Notes: generated by a model from the letters alone, not told the origin. A stretch of 64,000 nt of DNA from Ideonella dechloratans (GCF_021049305.1 NZ_CP088081.1:2976001-3040000); one strand, 5' to 3'; numbered from the stretch's first letter, positions 42,811 through 56,400 are shown. Numbers and translations: made by a program.

Positions 42811-43221
42811 ATGCCCCGCTGTGTTCCCAGCCTGCCCCGCCGTCGCCTGCTGGCGGCGCCTGCCGCCCTGCTGCTGGCCCCTCTGGCCGCCCAGGCCTGG
42901 ATGGCCCGCACCTTCCCCGCCAACGCCCTGCGTGGCGTGATCAACTTCAGCGCGCCGCCGCAGATCCTGCTCAACGGCGAATCGGCCCAGCTGGCCCCGG
43001 GCGCACGCATCCGCGGCACCGACAACATGATGAAGCTGCCCGGCACGCTGACCGGCCAGCGCTTCGTCGTGAACTACACGCTGGAAATGAATTCCGGCGC
43101 AGTGCTGGATGTCTGGCTGCTGCGCGACGACGAAGCCGACAAGCGCCCCTGGCCGATGACGCTGGAACAGGCCCGCAGCTGGACATTCGACGCCGCGGCC
43201 CAGACCTGGACCCGGCCCTGA
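42811..43221 (+). CDS. Conserved hypothetical exported protein
   Basis: Protein of 136 residues with an N-terminal signal peptide (RRRLLAAPAALLLAPLAAQA). The mature part is small and beta-rich: GARIRGTDNMMKLPGTLTGQ, VVNYTLEMNSGAVLDVWLL. I do not recognise a function. Similar short periplasmic proteins occur beside miaB in Burkholderiales. An upstream in-frame extension to 42733 would run through the tRNA terminator and is rejected. It lies 120 bp upstream of miaB. Confidence 0.65.
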   Translation: MPRCVPSLPRRRLLAAPAALLLAPLAAQAWMARTFPANALRGVINFSAPPQILLNGESAQLAPGARIRGTDNMMKLPGTLTGQRFVVNYTLEMNSGAVLDVWLLRDDEADKRPWPMTLEQARSWTFDAAAQTWTRP

Positions 43222-43341
43222 AGCCGGCCCCGGCCGGCCCGGCGGCCTCCTGAGCCGCTGCCTCGCCCCTTTTCGACCGTGGTCTGACGCCACTCATCCG
43301 CGCAGACCTTCGCCCCGGCGCCCGCCGGAGGAGACCCCGCC

Positions 43342-44685
43342 ATGACGACCAAGAAAGTGTTCATCCGCACCTTCGGCTGCCAGATGAACGAGTACGACTC
43401 CGACAAGATGAGCGACGTGCTGCGCGCCGCCGAAGGCTACGAGCCCACCGACGACGTGGAGCAGGCCGACCTGGTGCTGTTCAACACCTGCTCCATCCGC
43501 GAGAAGGCCGCCGAGAAGGTCTTCTCCGACCTGGGCCGGGTCAAGCACCTGAAGGAAAAAGGCGTGCTGATCGGCGTGGGCGGCTGCGTGGCCAGCCAGG
43601 AAGGCGCGGCCATCATCGAGCGCGCACCCTATGTGGACCTGGTCTTCGGCCCGCAGACCCTGCACCGGCTGCCGCAGATGATCGCCCAGCGCCAGGCCCA
43701 GCGCCGCCCGCAGGTCGACATCAGCTTCCCCGAGATCGAGAAGTTCGATCACCTGCCGCCGGCCCGGGTCGAGGGCGCCACCGCCTTCGTCTCCATCATG
43801 GAAGGCTGCTCCAAGTACTGCACCTACTGCGTGGTGCCCTACACCCGCGGTGAAGAGGTGTCGCGCCCCTTCGAGGACGTGCTGACCGAGATCGCCGGCC
43901 TGGCCGACCAGGGCGTCAAGGAAGTGACGCTGCTGGGCCAGAACGTCAACGCCTACCGCGGCGCCATGGGCGACAGCGGCGAGATTGCCGACTTCGCGCT
44001 GCTGATCGAGTACGTGGCCGAGATCCCCGGCATCGAGCGCATCCGCTACACCACCAGCCACCCCAACGAGTTCAGCCAGCGCCTGATCGACGTCTATGCC
44101 CGCGTGCCGCAGTTGGTCAACCACCTGCACCTGCCGGTGCAGCACGGCGCGGACCGCATTCTCTCGGCCATGAAGCGCGGCTACACCGCCCTCGAGTACA
44201 AGAGCATCATCCGCAAGCTGCGCGCTGTGCGGCCCGACATCAGCCTGTCGACCGACTTCATCGTCGGCTTCCCGGGTGAGACGGACGAGGACTTCGAGAA
44301 GTCCATGAAGCTGATCGACGACGTCGGCTTCGACGCCTCCTTCAGCTTCATCTTCAGCGCCCGCCCCGGCACCCCGGCCGCCGCCCTGCCCGACGAGACG
44401 CCGCAGGAAGTGAAGCTGGCCCGGCTGCAGCGCCTGCAGGCCCGGCTGGAAGAAAACGTGCGCGCCATCAGCGCGGCGCGCGTGGGCACGGTGCAGCGCA
44501 TCCTGGTGGAAGGGCCCTCGCGCCGCAACGCCGAAGAACTGATGGGCCGCACCGAGTGCAACCGCATCGTCAACTTCGCCGGCCCGGCCCGCCTGATCGG
44601 CCAGATGGTGGACGTGACGATCACCGAGGCTTTCCCGCATTCCCTGCGGGCCGAGGTGCTGGTGCGCGACAGCGTGACGGCCTGA
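43342..44685 (+). CDS. miaB: tRNA-2-methylthio-N6-dimethylallyladenosine synthase
   Basis: Radical-SAM methylthiotransferase acting on i6A37 of tRNAs reading U-starting codons. The N-terminal MTTase cluster cysteines are in [21 protein letters not shown] and [10 protein letters not shown]. The radical-SAM CxxxCxxC is [12 protein letters not shown] (Cys 156, 160, 163). A C-terminal TRAM domain ([19 protein letters not shown]) binds RNA. Length is 447 residues with no truncation. It uses two [4Fe-4S] clusters, as known for the family. Confidence 0.96.
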   Translation: MTTKKVFIRTFGCQMNEYDSDKMSDVLRAAEGYEPTDDVEQADLVLFNTCSIREKAAEKVFSDLGRVKHLKEKGVLIGVGGCVASQEGAAIIERAPYVDLVFGPQTLHRLPQMIAQRQAQRRPQVDISFPEIEKFDHLPPARVEGATAFVSIMEGCSKYCTYCVVPYTRGEEVSRPFEDVLTEIAGLADQGVKEVTLLGQNVNAYRGAMGDSGEIADFALLIEYVAEIPGIERIRYTTSHPNEFSQRLIDVYARVPQLVNHLHLPVQHGADRILSAMKRGYTALEYKSIIRKLRAVRPDISLSTDFIVGFPGETDEDFEKSMKLIDDVGFDASFSFIFSARPGTPAAALPDETPQEVKLARLQRLQARLEENVRAISAARVGTVQRILVEGPSRRNAEELMGRTECNRIVNFAGPARLIGQMVDVTITEAFPHSLRAEVLVRDSVTA

Positions 44686-44719
44686 ACATCACCCGAGTGG
44701 CCGGCGCCAGCCAGGGCGC

Positions 44720-44998
44720 TCAGCGGCGCAGCAAGCCGCCGCGCCAACCCAGCGTCAGCGCCACGGCCAGCACCAGGGCCCCATAGGTGACCATGCGGCC
44801 GTCCCGGCCAAAGACCACCAGTCCTGCCACCAGCACCATCGCGCCGGCGGCCACACACCACAGCGCCAGGGTCTGGAAAGGCACCGACTTGAGCTCACGC
44901 CGCCAGATCAGCTTGGCCAACAGCGTCACCACCAACCCCACGCCCAGGGCCGGACCGAAGAAGTTCAACAGGTGCCACAAGGCATCCAAGGGACCCAT
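44720..44998 (-). CDS. Small hydrophobic inner-membrane protein
   Basis: Protein of 92 residues with about three predicted membrane helices (FFGPALGVGLVVTLLAKLIW, LALWCVAAGAMVLVAGLVVF, ALVLAVALTLGWRGGL). No catalytic motif is visible and I do not recognise a family. It is convergent with miaB and divergent from hemA. The frame is intact, and its hydrophobic periodicity is unlikely for a random antisense frame, which is the main support. Confidence 0.6.
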   Translation of the reverse strand: MGPLDALWHLLNFFGPALGVGLVVTLLAKLIWRRELKSVPFQTLALWCVAAGAMVLVAGLVVFGRDGRMVTYGALVLAVALTLGWRGGLLRR

Positions 44999-45081
44999 GC
45001 CGACCAGCCTCTCGCTTGATGGTTGTCAAATCCGCCGCATTTGCTCCGGACGGAGCCGGTGCGGGAATGGAAGTGGAATTT

Positions 45082-45087
45082 TATAAT
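45082..45087 (+). promoter_or_regulatory. Perfect -10 element immediately before hemA
   Basis: TATAAT ending 7 bp before the hemA ATG. No good -35 at 16-18 bp. A start 7-8 nt downstream would fall on or next to the ATG (leaderless mRNA). Confidence 0.5.
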
Positions 45088-45094
45088 TGGCAGC

Positions 45095-46396
45095 ATGAGT
45101 GTCATCGCGCTCGGTCTGAACCATCACACCGCCCCGCTGGATCTGCGCGGGCGGTTCGCGTTCGCGCCTGAGCAGCTGTCACCCTCCTTGCAGGCCCTGC
45201 GCGACGCGCTGCGCCGCGCCACGCCGGAAACGGCCATCCTGTCCACCTGCAACCGCACCGAGCTCTACGTGGCCTCCGCCACCCCCGAGCAAGGGCGCGA
45301 GCTGGTGCGCCCGGCCCTGGCCTGGCTGGCCGAGCGGGGCGGCGTCTCCGAGATGCACCTGCAGGACCACACCTACGTGCTGGAGAACCGCGAAGCGGCC
45401 CGGCACGCCTTCCGCGTGGCCTCCGGGCTGGATTCCATGGTGCTGGGCGAGCCACAGATCCTGGGCCAGATGAAGCAGGCCGTGCGCGGCGCCGACGAGG
45501 CCGGCACCCTGGGCACCACGCTGCACCAGCTGTTCCAGCGTTCCTTCTCGGTGGCCAAAGAGGTTCGCACCTCCACCGAAATCGGCAGCCACTCCATCAG
45601 CATGGCCGCCGCCACGGTGCGCCTGGCGGCCCAGCTGTTCGAGGACCTCAGCCAGATCAAGGTGCTGTTCGTCGGTGCCGGCGAGATGATCGAGCTGGTC
45701 GCCACCCATTTCGCGGCCCGCGAACCCCGGCTGATGGCCGTGGCCAACCGCACGCTGGAGCGTGGCGAGAAGCTCGCCACGCGCTTCGGTGCCCAGGCCC
45801 TGCGCCTGGCCGAGTTGCCCAGCCGCCTGCACGAATTCGACGCGGTCATCTCCTGCACCGCGAGCAGCCTGCCCATCATCGGACTGGGCGCGGTGGAGTC
45901 GGCCCTGAAGGCCCAACGCCGCCGCCCGATGTTCATGGTGGACCTGGCCGTGCCGCGCGACATCGAACCCGAGGTCGCCCAGCTCTCGGACGTCTACCTC
46001 TACACCGTGGACGACCTGACCCAGGCGGTGCAGACGGCCACCGAAAAGCGCCAGGCCGCTGTGGCCCAGGCCGAGGCCATCATCGATGCCGGCGTGCAGA
46101 GCTTCAGCCACTGGCTGGACCAGCGCGCCAGCGTGCCGCTGATCCAGGCCCTGAACCAGCAGGCCGACCACTGGCGTGCGGCCGAGATCGCCCGCGCCCG
46201 CAAGCTGCTGGCCCGCGGCGGCGATGTGGACGAGGTGCTGGACGCGCTCAGCCGCGGCCTGACCCAGAAGATCCTGCACGGCGCCCTGGCCGAGCTGCAC
46301 GCCTCCGAAGGCGAGCAGCGCCAGCACACGGCCGAGGTGGTGTCGCGCCTGTTCCTGCGCAACAGCCCGCGCGACCCGGCCGGCAACGGGCATTAG
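45095..46396 (+). CDS. hemA: Glutamyl-tRNA reductase
   Basis: NADPH-dependent reduction of glutamyl-tRNA to glutamate-1-semialdehyde, first step of C5 haem synthesis and partner of HemL. The catalytic Cys is in [10 protein letters not shown] (Cys 52), followed by [17 protein letters not shown] and the Rossmann region [17 protein letters not shown]. Length is 433 residues with the normal C-terminal helical dimerisation domain. The start [18 protein letters not shown] is typical of the family. No Shine-Dalgarno sequence precedes this ATG, and a perfect TATAAT lies 7 bp upstream. hemA-prfA-prmC is the conserved order. Confidence 0.96.
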   Translation: MSVIALGLNHHTAPLDLRGRFAFAPEQLSPSLQALRDALRRATPETAILSTCNRTELYVASATPEQGRELVRPALAWLAERGGVSEMHLQDHTYVLENREAARHAFRVASGLDSMVLGEPQILGQMKQAVRGADEAGTLGTTLHQLFQRSFSVAKEVRTSTEIGSHSISMAAATVRLAAQLFEDLSQIKVLFVGAGEMIELVATHFAAREPRLMAVANRTLERGEKLATRFGAQALRLAELPSRLHEFDAVISCTASSLPIIGLGAVESALKAQRRRPMFMVDLAVPRDIEPEVAQLSDVYLYTVDDLTQAVQTATEKRQAAVAQAEAIIDAGVQSFSHWLDQRASVPLIQALNQQADHWRAAEIARARKLLARGGDVDEVLDALSRGLTQKILHGALAELHASEGEQRQHTAEVVSRLFLRNSPRDPAGNGH

Positions 46397-46483
46397 CGGC
46401 CGTCCTGCTGCCTGGCACGCCCGCCGTGCCGCACGCCGCCGTCCGCCCTCGTCTCCCCAGGCTCCGCCCCGGAGCCCCCGCCC

Positions 46484-47566
46484 ATGAACGAATCCCTGCG
46501 CCAGCAGCTCCAGCGTCTGGCCCTGCGCCTGTCCGAACTCGACAGCCTGCTGGCCGACCCGCAGGTCACGGCCGACATGGCCCGCTACCGCCAGCTCGCC
46601 CGTGAACAGGCCGAAGCGGCCGAGGTGGTGGGGCTGTACCGGCGCTTCGCCCAGCGTGAATCCGACCTGGCCACGGCGCGCGAGATGCTGGACGACCCGG
46701 AGATGGCCGAGATGGCCCGCGACGAGGTGGCCACCGCCCAGGCCGAGCTGGCAACGCTGGACACCCAGCTGCAGACCGCCCTGCTGCCGCGCGACCCCGA
46801 CGACGCCCGCAACGCCTTCCTGGAGATCCGCGCCGGCACCGGCGGCGAGGAGTCTGCCCTGTTCGCGGCCGACCTGGCCCGCATGTACCTGCGCTTTGCC
46901 GAACGCCAGGGCTGGCGTTGCGAGGTGATGAGCGAGAGCGCCTCCGACCTGGGCGGCTACAAGGAAATCGTCGTCCGCGTGGAGGGCACGCGGGTCTACG
47001 AACGGATGAAGTTCGAATCCGGCGGCCACCGGGTCCAGCGCGTGCCGGCCACCGAGGCCCAGGGGCGCATCCACACCAGCGCCTGCACGGTGGCCGTCAT
47101 GCCCGAGCCCGACGAGGCCGCCGAGGTCACGCTGAACCCCGCCGAGCTGCGCATCGACACCTTCCGCGCCAGCGGTGCCGGCGGCCAGCACATCAACAAG
47201 ACCGACAGCGCGATCCGCGTCACCCACCTGCCCACCGGCCTGGTGGCCGAATGCCAGGACGACCGCAGCCAGCACCGCAACAAGGCCAAGGCCCTGGCCG
47301 TGCTGCAGGCCCGGCTGCAGGACAAGGAACGCAGCGAACGCCAGGCCAAGGAGGCCGCCACCCGCAAGGCCCTGGTGGGCTCGGGCGACCGCAGCGACCG
47401 CATCCGCACTTACAACTTCCCCCAGGGCCGGGTGACCGACCACCGCATCAACCTGACGCTCTACAAGCTCGGCGCGGTGATGGACGGCGACCTGGGCGAG
47501 CTGATCCAGGCCCTGCAGGCCGCCCGCGCCCAGCAGCAGCTGGCCGCGCTGGAGACCGGCGCATGA
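46484..47566 (+). CDS. prfA: Peptide chain release factor 1
   Basis: Recognises UAA/UAG and triggers peptide release. The stop-codon-reading tripeptide PAT is at residues 188-190 ([12 protein letters not shown]), and the peptidyl-transferase GGQ is at 233-235 ([15 protein letters not shown]). It is 360 residues, normal. Its GGQ Gln is the substrate of PrmC, encoded by the next gene, whose ATG overlaps the prfA stop (ATGA). It lies 87 bp after hemA. Confidence 0.97.
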   Translation: MNESLRQQLQRLALRLSELDSLLADPQVTADMARYRQLAREQAEAAEVVGLYRRFAQRESDLATAREMLDDPEMAEMARDEVATAQAELATLDTQLQTALLPRDPDDARNAFLEIRAGTGGEESALFAADLARMYLRFAERQGWRCEVMSESASDLGGYKEIVVRVEGTRVYERMKFESGGHRVQRVPATEAQGRIHTSACTVAVMPEPDEAAEVTLNPAELRIDTFRASGAGGQHINKTDSAIRVTHLPTGLVAECQDDRSQHRNKAKALAVLQARLQDKERSERQAKEAATRKALVGSGDRSDRIRTYNFPQGRVTDHRINLTLYKLGAVMDGDLGELIQALQAARAQQQLAALETGA

Positions 47567-48417
47567 GCGCCGACCTGACCATCGCCCAGGCCCTGCGCCA
47601 GGCCCAGCAGGCCGGGCTGGACCGGGTGGATGCCCACCTGCTGCTGGGCCACCTGCTGCAGCGCGAGCGCAGCTGGCTGATCGCCCACGACGATGCGCCG
47701 CTGCCCGCGCGCGAGCAACAGCGTTTCGATGCCCTGGTGCGCCGCCGGCTGGACGGCGAACCCGTGGCCTATCTGTTGGGCGAGCGGGAATTCCATGGCC
47801 TCACGCTGCAGGTCAGCCCGGCGGTGCTGGTGCCCCGGCCGGACACCGAGGTGCTGGTCGAGTGGGCCCTGGAATGCCTGCAGCAGATGAACGCAGGCAG
47901 ACCGCGGGTGATCGACCTGGGCACCGGCAGCGGGGCCATCGCACTGGCCTTGCGCCACCGCTGGCCCTCGGCGGACGTCACGGCGCTGGATGCCAGCGCC
48001 GAGGCCCTGGCGGTGGCCAGCGCGAATGCCCAGCGCCTGGCACTGCCGGTGCGCTTTCTGCACAGCGACTGGTGGCAGGCGGTGGCAGGCGAAACCTTCG
48101 ATCTGGCGGTGAGCAACCCCCCTTACATCGCCGGTGACGACCCCCACCTGCCGGCGTTGCGCCATGAGCCGCGGCGGGCGTTGACCCCGGAAGGCGACGG
48201 GCTGGCAGCCCTGCGCACCCTGGTGCGCGATGCCGCCCCCCACCTGCGCCCGGGTGCCTGGCTGCTGTTCGAGCATGGCTGGGACCAGGCCCCGGCCGTG
48301 CGCACGCTGCTGACCGCGGCCGGCTTCGAGGACGTGCAGACCCGGCAGGATCTGGCCGGCCTGGACCGCTGCACCGGCGGACGCTGGCCCGGCCCACCCC
48401 GGGAACGCCAGGCCTGA
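47563..48417 (+). CDS. prmC: Release factor glutamine methyltransferase PrmC
   Basis: N5-methylates the GGQ glutamine of release factors, including the RF1 encoded just upstream. N-terminal helical RF-binding domain, then the SAM-binding fold with [17 protein letters not shown] and [11 protein letters not shown], and the catalytic NPPY (residues 185-188) in [12 protein letters not shown]. Length is 284 residues. The ATGA overlap with prfA suggests coupled translation of enzyme and substrate. Confidence 0.95.
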   Translation: MSADLTIAQALRQAQQAGLDRVDAHLLLGHLLQRERSWLIAHDDAPLPAREQQRFDALVRRRLDGEPVAYLLGEREFHGLTLQVSPAVLVPRPDTEVLVEWALECLQQMNAGRPRVIDLGTGSGAIALALRHRWPSADVTALDASAEALAVASANAQRLALPVRFLHSDWWQAVAGETFDLAVSNPPYIAGDDPHLPALRHEPRRALTPEGDGLAALRTLVRDAAPHLRPGAWLLFEHGWDQAPAVRTLLTAAGFEDVQTRQDLAGLDRCTGGRWPGPPRERQA

Positions 48418-48545
48418 AACAAGGCGTTTTCCCGCCCGCAATTCCCTGCGCAGGACGATGCAGCTGGCGTAGCATCGATGTCACCGGATGCAAATGCCTT
48501 CGCCGGAACGAGGGCAGCCGGTCAGCTGTGATGGAGCACTGGATC

Positions 48546-49103
48546 ATGCGCAAAGTCCTGGGTTTCATGGTGGGAGGCCTGTGGGCCGCGGCCTGCGGTG
48601 CCGCGACGGTGGGTGAGGGCTTGCAGCCCGAAGACCATTGGCCCCAATGGCAGTTGCGCATCAGCACCGTCACCCAGCCGATCGGCTGGTCCGCTTCCCT
48701 GGAGGGGGCACGCCTGGGCCTGGGCGCCGCCAGCGTGTCGGGTGACCGCTACTTCGACCTGGGTCGGGTGGGCGATGGCGGCGGCCTGCGCGCCACCGGC
48801 GCCCTGCTGTTCGGAACGCCCTCGCAAGCCCTGAGTGCCCCGGCCCCCAGCGGCGAGGCCCCCGTGCTGGCCCGCCCGTCCCTGCTGGCCACCCCCGGCA
48901 CCAGCGTCATGGATCACGCCCCCACGCCCTATCTGGGCATGGGTTACACCGCTTGGTGGGCCCGCAGTGGCCTGAGCCTGAGTGCTGATCTGGGCCTGCT
49001 GGCCCAGGGCCTGCGCCCCGCCACCGGCCTGCAAGGCAGCGATCTGCTCGATCGCATGCAGCTGACGCCGGTGATGCAGGTGCAGCTGTCCTACCGCTTC
49101 TGA
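48546..49103 (+). CDS. Putative exported/outer-membrane protein of unknown function
   Basis: Protein of 185 residues from the ATG at 48546 (GGAG at -12); a start at 48531 adds five residues and GTG 48528 is also open. A signal peptide (RKVLGFMVGGLWAAACGAA) is followed by alternating strands (WPQWQLRISTVTQPIGWSAS, MQLTPVMQVQLSYRF). The last residue is Phe after an alternating pattern, as in outer-membrane beta-barrels, though the chain is short and Gly/Ala-rich. No family is recognised. It sits between prmC and grxD. Confidence 0.6.
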   Translation: MRKVLGFMVGGLWAAACGAATVGEGLQPEDHWPQWQLRISTVTQPIGWSASLEGARLGLGAASVSGDRYFDLGRVGDGGGLRATGALLFGTPSQALSAPAPSGEAPVLARPSLLATPGTSVMDHAPTPYLGMGYTAWWARSGLSLSADLGLLAQGLRPATGLQGSDLLDRMQLTPVMQVQLSYRF

Positions 49104-49253
49104 GCCCGGAGCGGGACTTTTCCAGGGCGCGCTCCGGGGCCTTGGCGCTCCCGCAGCGCCGGAGCCCTCGGCTTGGCGTATAAATCCGGCATTCGACACC
49201 GCGCCCCTTCGGTTGCGGTGACCCGTGTCCGGACAGCAGAAACAGAGACAGCC

Positions 49254-49565
49254 ATGAGCGACGTTCAGCAGCGCATCGACCAAATCGTCAAGGGCCACAA
49301 GGTGGTCCTGTTCATGAAGGGCACCGCCCAGTTCCCGATGTGCGGCTTCTCGGGCCGCGCCATCCAGATCCTGAAGGCCTGTGGCGCGACCGATATCACC
49401 ACGGTGAACGTGCTGGAAGACAAGGAGATCCGCCAGGGCATCAAGGAATACGCCAACTGGCCCACCATCCCCCAGCTGTACGTGAACGGCGAATTCGTCG
49501 GCGGCTCGGACATCATGATGGAGATGTACCAGGCCGGCGAACTGCAACCCATGCTGGCGGCCTGA
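49254..49565 (+). CDS. grxD: Monothiol glutaredoxin, Grx4/GrxD type
   Basis: CGFS-type monothiol glutaredoxin of 103 residues that carries a bridging [2Fe-2S] cluster with glutathione and helps iron-sulfur delivery. The active site is in GTAQFPMCGFSGRAIQ (CGFS from Cys 30), and the glutathione-binding regions WPTIPQLYVNGEFVGGSDI are intact. The ATG has GAGACAG upstream. It is 12 bp before ubiX; hemA-prfA-prmC-grxD-ubiX is a common betaproteobacterial neighbourhood. Confidence 0.94.
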   Translation: MSDVQQRIDQIVKGHKVVLFMKGTAQFPMCGFSGRAIQILKACGATDITTVNVLEDKEIRQGIKEYANWPTIPQLYVNGEFVGGSDIMMEMYQAGELQPMLAA

Positions 49566-49577
49566 GGGCCTGCGACC

Positions 49578-50159
49578 TTGACCCCTGCAGCATCGGCCCC
49601 TCCGCGGGTCGTGGTGGGCATCACCGGTGCATCAGGTGCCGTCTATGGTGTGCGCCTGCTCGAGCGCCTGCGCGAGTTGCGGGTGCACACCCATCTGGTC
49701 GTCACCTCGGCCGGGGTGCTGAACGTGCACCACGAGCTGGGCCTGGACCGCGGCGCGCTGGAGCAGCTGGCCGACGAGGTCCACGCCCTGGCTGACGTGG
49801 GGGCCTGCATCGCCAGTGGCAGCCATCCCACCGCGGCGATGGTGGTGGCGCCCTGCTCGATGAAGACGCTGGCGTCCATCGCCCACGGCTTCGGCGACAA
49901 CCTGCTGACCCGGGCGGCCGACGTGACGCTCAAGGAGCGACGGCGTCTGGTGCTGATGGTGCGCGAGACACCGTTCAACCTGGCCCACTTGCGCAACATG
50001 ACCGCGGTGACGGAGATGGGGGCCATCGTCTTCCCGCCGCTGCCGGCCTTCTACCACCGGCCGCAGAGCATCTCCGAGCTGGTGGACGACACTGTGGAGC
50101 GGGTGATCGAGCTGACCGGCGTGGGCCTGGGCCAGCCGCGGCGCTGGACGGGGCTCTGA
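49578..50159 (+). CDS. ubiX: Flavin prenyltransferase UbiX
   Basis: Makes prenylated FMN, the cofactor for UbiD-type decarboxylation in ubiquinone synthesis. The flavin-binding start VVGITGASGAVYGVRLLE and the motif VAPCSMKTLASIAHGFGDNL are clear, as is MVRETPFNLAHLRNM. The best start is TTG at 49578 with GAGGG upstream, giving 193 residues; no ATG is available before the first motif. It is convergent with the lytic transglycosylase gene. Confidence 0.93.
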   Translation: MTPAASAPPRVVVGITGASGAVYGVRLLERLRELRVHTHLVVTSAGVLNVHHELGLDRGALEQLADEVHALADVGACIASGSHPTAAMVVAPCSMKTLASIAHGFGDNLLTRAADVTLKERRRLVLMVRETPFNLAHLRNMTAVTEMGAIVFPPLPAFYHRPQSISELVDDTVERVIELTGVGLGQPRRWTGL

Positions 50160-50169
50160 GCCCGGAGAC

Positions 50170-50811
50170 TCAGGCCGTCGGCGGCAGCCAGCGCTTGCGC
50201 GCGCCCAGCACCATGTTGGGGTATTCGGCCCGCCCGCGGCTGCCGTTGTAGCGCCCCAGCGCCATGAAGAGGTTGCCCTGTTCCACGTCCAGATAGTGGC
50301 GCAGGATCACGCAGCCGAAGCGCAGATTGGTCTGCATGTGGAAGAGGCGGGAGACGTCGCCATTGCCGATCTGGCGCATCCAGAAGGGCATGACCTGCAT
50401 GTAGCCCCGGGCACCGGCCACGCTGATGGCGTACTTGCGGAAATTGCTCTCGACCTGCACCAGGCCCAGCACCAGCGCCGGCTCCAGCCCGGCACGCTTG
50501 CTCTCGTACCAGAGCGTCTCGAGAAACTCGACCCGCGTTTGCAACTCGGATTTCTGGCGCTTGAGCCGCTCGCTCATGGCGCCCAACCAGCGCAGATAGG
50601 CCAGGCGATCCTCGATGTGGTCGAAGCGGGGCTTGGGCGGTGCATCGTCGGCCACGGCGGCCGACAGCGCAGTGCGAACCGCGTCAGCCAGCTGCTCCTC
50701 GACCTGGGCACCCGCCCAGGCCGGGGTCCAGGCGGGCAGCAGCAGCCCCGCCCCCAGACCGATCAGACAGGCTCGCCGGCCCGCGACGGGGCCGGCGCGG
50801 TGGCAGGTCAT
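50170..50811 (-). CDS. Lytic transglycosylase, SLT domain
   Basis: Exported murein lyase of 213 residues. A signal peptide ([22 protein letters not shown]) is followed by a helical linker and the SLT fold: catalytic Glu in [15 protein letters not shown], then [16 protein letters not shown] (a variant of the usual GLMQVMP) and [17 protein letters not shown]. It cleaves glycan strands to anhydromuropeptides, the substrates handled later by AmpD and Mpl. Its start overlaps the proS stop (ATGA), so it is expressed with proS. Confidence 0.88.
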   Translation of the reverse strand: MTCHRAGPVAGRRACLIGLGAGLLLPAWTPAWAGAQVEEQLADAVRTALSAAVADDAPPKPRFDHIEDRLAYLRWLGAMSERLKRQKSELQTRVEFLETLWYESKRAGLEPALVLGLVQVESNFRKYAISVAGARGYMQVMPFWMRQIGNGDVSRLFHMQTNLRFGCVILRHYLDVEQGNLFMALGRYNGSRGRAEYPNMVLGARKRWLPPTA

Positions 50812-52553
50812 GCCGACAGGCGCGCCTTCACGAACGCGCCCACTTCGGCCGGCGCCACCTTGCTGGCTTCGGCCTCGCGGCGGCCTTGCACTTCCAGGGC
50901 CCCTTCCTTCAGGCCGCGGTCGGAGATGACCACGCGCTGCGGCACGCCGATCAGTTCCCAGTCGGCAAACATGGCGCCGGGGCGCTCGCCCCGGTCGTCG
51001 AGAATGACGTCCACCCCTGCATCCAGCAGTTCCTGGTGCAGGGCGTCGGCGGCGGCCTTCACCTCGGCCGAGCGGTCATAGCCGATGGGGCAGATCGCCA
51101 CCTGGAACGGCGCGATGCTGGCCGGCCAGATGATGCCGCGCTCGTCGTGGTTCTGCTCGATGGCCGCGCCCAGGATACGGGTGACGCCGATGCCGTAGCA
51201 GCCCATCTGCATCAGGGCCGGCTTGCCGGTCTCGTCCAGGAAGGTCGCGTTCATCGCCTTGGAGTACTTGGTCCCCAGGAAGAACACGTGGCCCACCTCG
51301 ATGCCCCGCTGGATGGCCAGCACGCCTTGGCCATCGGGCGAGGGATCGCCCTCGACCACGTTGCGGATATCGGCCACCACGTCGGGCTCGGGCAGATCGC
51401 GGCCCCAGTTCACGCCGGTGAGGTGGGCATCCACCTCGTTGGCACCGCAGACCCAGTCGGCCATGCGGGCGACGGTGCGGTCGGCGACGATCTTGACCGG
51501 CTTCTTCAGGCCGATGGGGCCCAGGTAGCCCGGCTTGCAGCCAAAGTGCTCCTCGATCTCGGCGATGGTGGCGAAGCGGAAGCCGTTCTTCAGGCCCTCG
51601 ACCTTGCCGGCCTTGACCTCGTTGAGCTCGTGGTCACCGCGAACCAGCAGCAGCCAGACAGTGGTGGCGACGATGTCACCAGCCTCGTTCAGTTCGTCGG
51701 TGGCCAGCACCAGCGACTTGACGGTCTGGGCCAATGGCAGGCCCAGCAGCGCAGCCACATCCGCGCAGGTGCTCTTGCCCGGCGTGGGCGCCTTGGCCAG
51801 GGTCTGTCCCGGCGCGGCGCGTTCGGCCAGCAGCGGCAGGGCCTCGGCCAGCTCGATGTTGGCGGCGTAATCGCTGGTCGGGCAGTAGACGATCGCGTCC
51901 TCGCCAGTCTCGGCGATCACCTGGAACTCGTGCGACAGGTCACCGCCGATGGCGCCGGTGTCCGCCGCCACCGCACGGTATTCCAGACCGAAGCGGTCGA
52001 AGATGCGCTTGTAGGCCGCGAACATGGCCTGGTAGCTCTTGGTGGCGCCGGCCTCGTCGCGATCGAAGGAGTAGGCGTCCTTCATCGTGAACTCGCGCCC
52101 GCGCATCACGCCGAAGCGGGGCCGGCGCTCGTCCCGGAACTTGGTCTGGATGTGATAGAAATTCTTGGGCAGCTGCTTGTAGCTGCGCAGTTCCTGCCGG
52201 GCGATGTCGGTCACCACCTCTTCCGAGGTCGGCTGGATCACGAAGTCACGGTCGTGCCGGTCCTTCACACGCATCAACTCCGGGCCCATCTTGTCGAAGC
52301 GGCCCGTTTCCTGCCACAGCTCGGCCGGCTGCACCACCGGCATCAGCAGTTCCACCGCACCGGCGCGGTTCATCTCATCACGGATGATGGCCTCGACCTT
52401 GCGGATCACCCGCAGGCCCATGGGCATGTAGTTGTAGATGCCGGCGCCCAGGCGCTTGATCATGCCGGCACGCATCATCAGCTTGTGGCTGACCACTTCC
52501 GCATCGGCGGGCGCTTCCTTGAGGGTGGAGATGAAAAACTGGGAGGCTTTCAT
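50808..52553 (-). CDS. proS: Prolyl-tRNA synthetase (bacterial type)
   Basis: Class II synthetase of 581 residues. Motif regions: [20 protein letters not shown] and, for motif 2, [21 protein letters not shown]; a YbaK-like editing insertion (about 230-385) with [14 protein letters not shown]; motif 3 [18 protein letters not shown]; and a C-terminal anticodon-binding domain. This insertion marks the bacterial form that deacylates Ala-tRNAPro. It is divergent from rppH and followed by the transglycosylase gene. No clear Shine-Dalgarno sequence is seen. Confidence 0.96.
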   Translation of the reverse strand: MKASQFFISTLKEAPADAEVVSHKLMMRAGMIKRLGAGIYNYMPMGLRVIRKVEAIIRDEMNRAGAVELLMPVVQPAELWQETGRFDKMGPELMRVKDRHDRDFVIQPTSEEVVTDIARQELRSYKQLPKNFYHIQTKFRDERRPRFGVMRGREFTMKDAYSFDRDEAGATKSYQAMFAAYKRIFDRFGLEYRAVAADTGAIGGDLSHEFQVIAETGEDAIVYCPTSDYAANIELAEALPLLAERAAPGQTLAKAPTPGKSTCADVAALLGLPLAQTVKSLVLATDELNEAGDIVATTVWLLLVRGDHELNEVKAGKVEGLKNGFRFATIAEIEEHFGCKPGYLGPIGLKKPVKIVADRTVARMADWVCGANEVDAHLTGVNWGRDLPEPDVVADIRNVVEGDPSPDGQGVLAIQRGIEVGHVFFLGTKYSKAMNATFLDETGKPALMQMGCYGIGVTRILGAAIEQNHDERGIIWPASIAPFQVAICPIGYDRSAEVKAAADALHQELLDAGVDVILDDRGERPGAMFADWELIGVPQRVVISDRGLKEGALEVQGRREAEASKVAPAEVGAFVKARLSA

Positions 52554-53175
52554 GGAGGGCTCTGCAGCCTGACCGCGGCCTGCGGGTTAGCGAGAAGCTC
52601 CGCAGCGGGCACGGCCGGTGCTATATTGATTTCAGTTCAAAATCAGGGGTTTGATTATGCTCGACCGGGAAGGCTATCGGCCCAACGTCGGCATCATCCT
52701 GCTCAACTCCCGCAATCAGGTGTTCTGGGGCAAGCGCTTGCGCACCCACTCCTGGCAGTTCCCGCAAGGGGGCATCAAGTACGGCGAGTCGCCCGAGCAG
52801 GCGATGTTCCGTGAATTGCACGAGGAAGTCGGGCTGCGGCCCGAGCATGTCGAGATCGTCGCGCGCACCCGCGATTGGCTGCGCTACGACGTTCCCGAGA
52901 ACTTCATCCGCAAGGACGCGCGCGGTCATTACAAGGGCCAGAAGCAGATCTGGTTCCTGCTGCGCCTGTGCGGACGCGACAGCGACATGAACCTGCGGGC
53001 CACCAACCACCCCGAGTTCGACGCCTGGCGGTGGAACGAGTATTGGGTGCCGCTGGACGTGGTGATCGAGTTCAAGCGGGATGTCTACCAGCTGGCCCTG
53101 ACTGAGCTGGCGCGCTTCCTGCCCAAGGTGTCCCACCATCCGAACCGTTTCCTGCGTGGCAACGTCCGCCCACAT

Positions 53176-53202
53176 GGCCGGGATGGCCGGGATGGCCGGG
53201 AT
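53176..53202 (+). repeat. 9-bp tandem repeat in rppH
   Basis: Three exact copies of GGCCGGGAT in the rppH 3' region, encoding Gly-Arg-Asp units. Being a multiple of three, copy changes keep the frame. Confidence 0.85.
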
Positions 53203-53271
53203 GGACGTGACGTTCGGCGGGATGCGGCACCGCTGGAGGGTGACTTCTGCGGCCAGGCCGCCCAGCCGGTG

Positions 53272-55863
<2,592 letters not shown>

Positions 55864-55890
55864 GGTTCAGAACTCCTTCTGATGCCCGGA

Positions 55891-56202
55891 TCAGGCGTTG
55901 ACCGCGCTGATCTCCAGCTCGGTGTAGTTCTGGCGGTGACCGCCGTGCTTCTGGTAGTGCTTGCGACGACGCATCTTGAAGATGCGGACCTTGTCGTGAC
56001 GGCCATGGGCCACCACCACTGCCTTGACCGTGGCGCCGCTCACCAGGGGGGTCCCGATCTTCAGATCCGCGCCGCTACCCACGGCCAGCACCTGATCGAT
56101 CACGATTTCCTGGCCAACGTCCGCAGCAATCTGTTCTACCTTGATCTTTTCGCCGGCTGCAACCTTGTATTGCTTGCCACCGGTTTTTACGACCGCGTAC
56201 AT
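55891..56202 (-). CDS. rplU: 50S ribosomal protein L21
   Basis: Ribosomal protein of 103 residues. It starts [20 protein letters not shown] and ends with the basic rRNA-binding region [18 protein letters not shown]. First gene of rplU-rpmA. A -10-like TATGAT (minus strand, plus 56311-56316) lies about 110 bp upstream without a convincing -35. The rest of the open frame upstream is antisense to ispB and not coding. Confidence 0.97.
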   Translation of the reverse strand: MYAVVKTGGKQYKVAAGEKIKVEQIAADVGQEIVIDQVLAVGSGADLKIGTPLVSGATVKAVVVAHGRHDKVRIFKMRRRKHYQKHGGHRQNYTELEISAVNA

Positions 56203-56379
56203 ATAAGCCCTTTTGCTCAAAGGTGAGCCAGAACGCCGACACAGCTGAGCGCCACGCCACGCGACCGGATCACCGATCCCGCCCGGGCCCATTCCCAGGC
56301 GAAGCTGGGCATCATAGCACGGCAGGCGAAAGGACGCCAGCACCCGCGCCCGACGACCGGGAACGGGTGACTGCTTTCC

Positions 56380-56385
56380 TATAAT
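56380..56385 (+). promoter_or_regulatory. -10 element of ispB
   Basis: Perfect TATAAT 46 bp before the ispB ATG; no good -35 is seen at 16-18 bp. It lies back to back with a TATGAT for the divergent rplU (56311-56316). Confidence 0.45.
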
Positions 56386-56400
56386 GCTGTGCTTGCCCTC

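Noticed and set aside
49106..49137. Hairpin CCGGAGCG/CGCTCCGG after the putative outer-membrane gene
   Set aside because: Long loop and no T-run; not a convincing intrinsic terminator.
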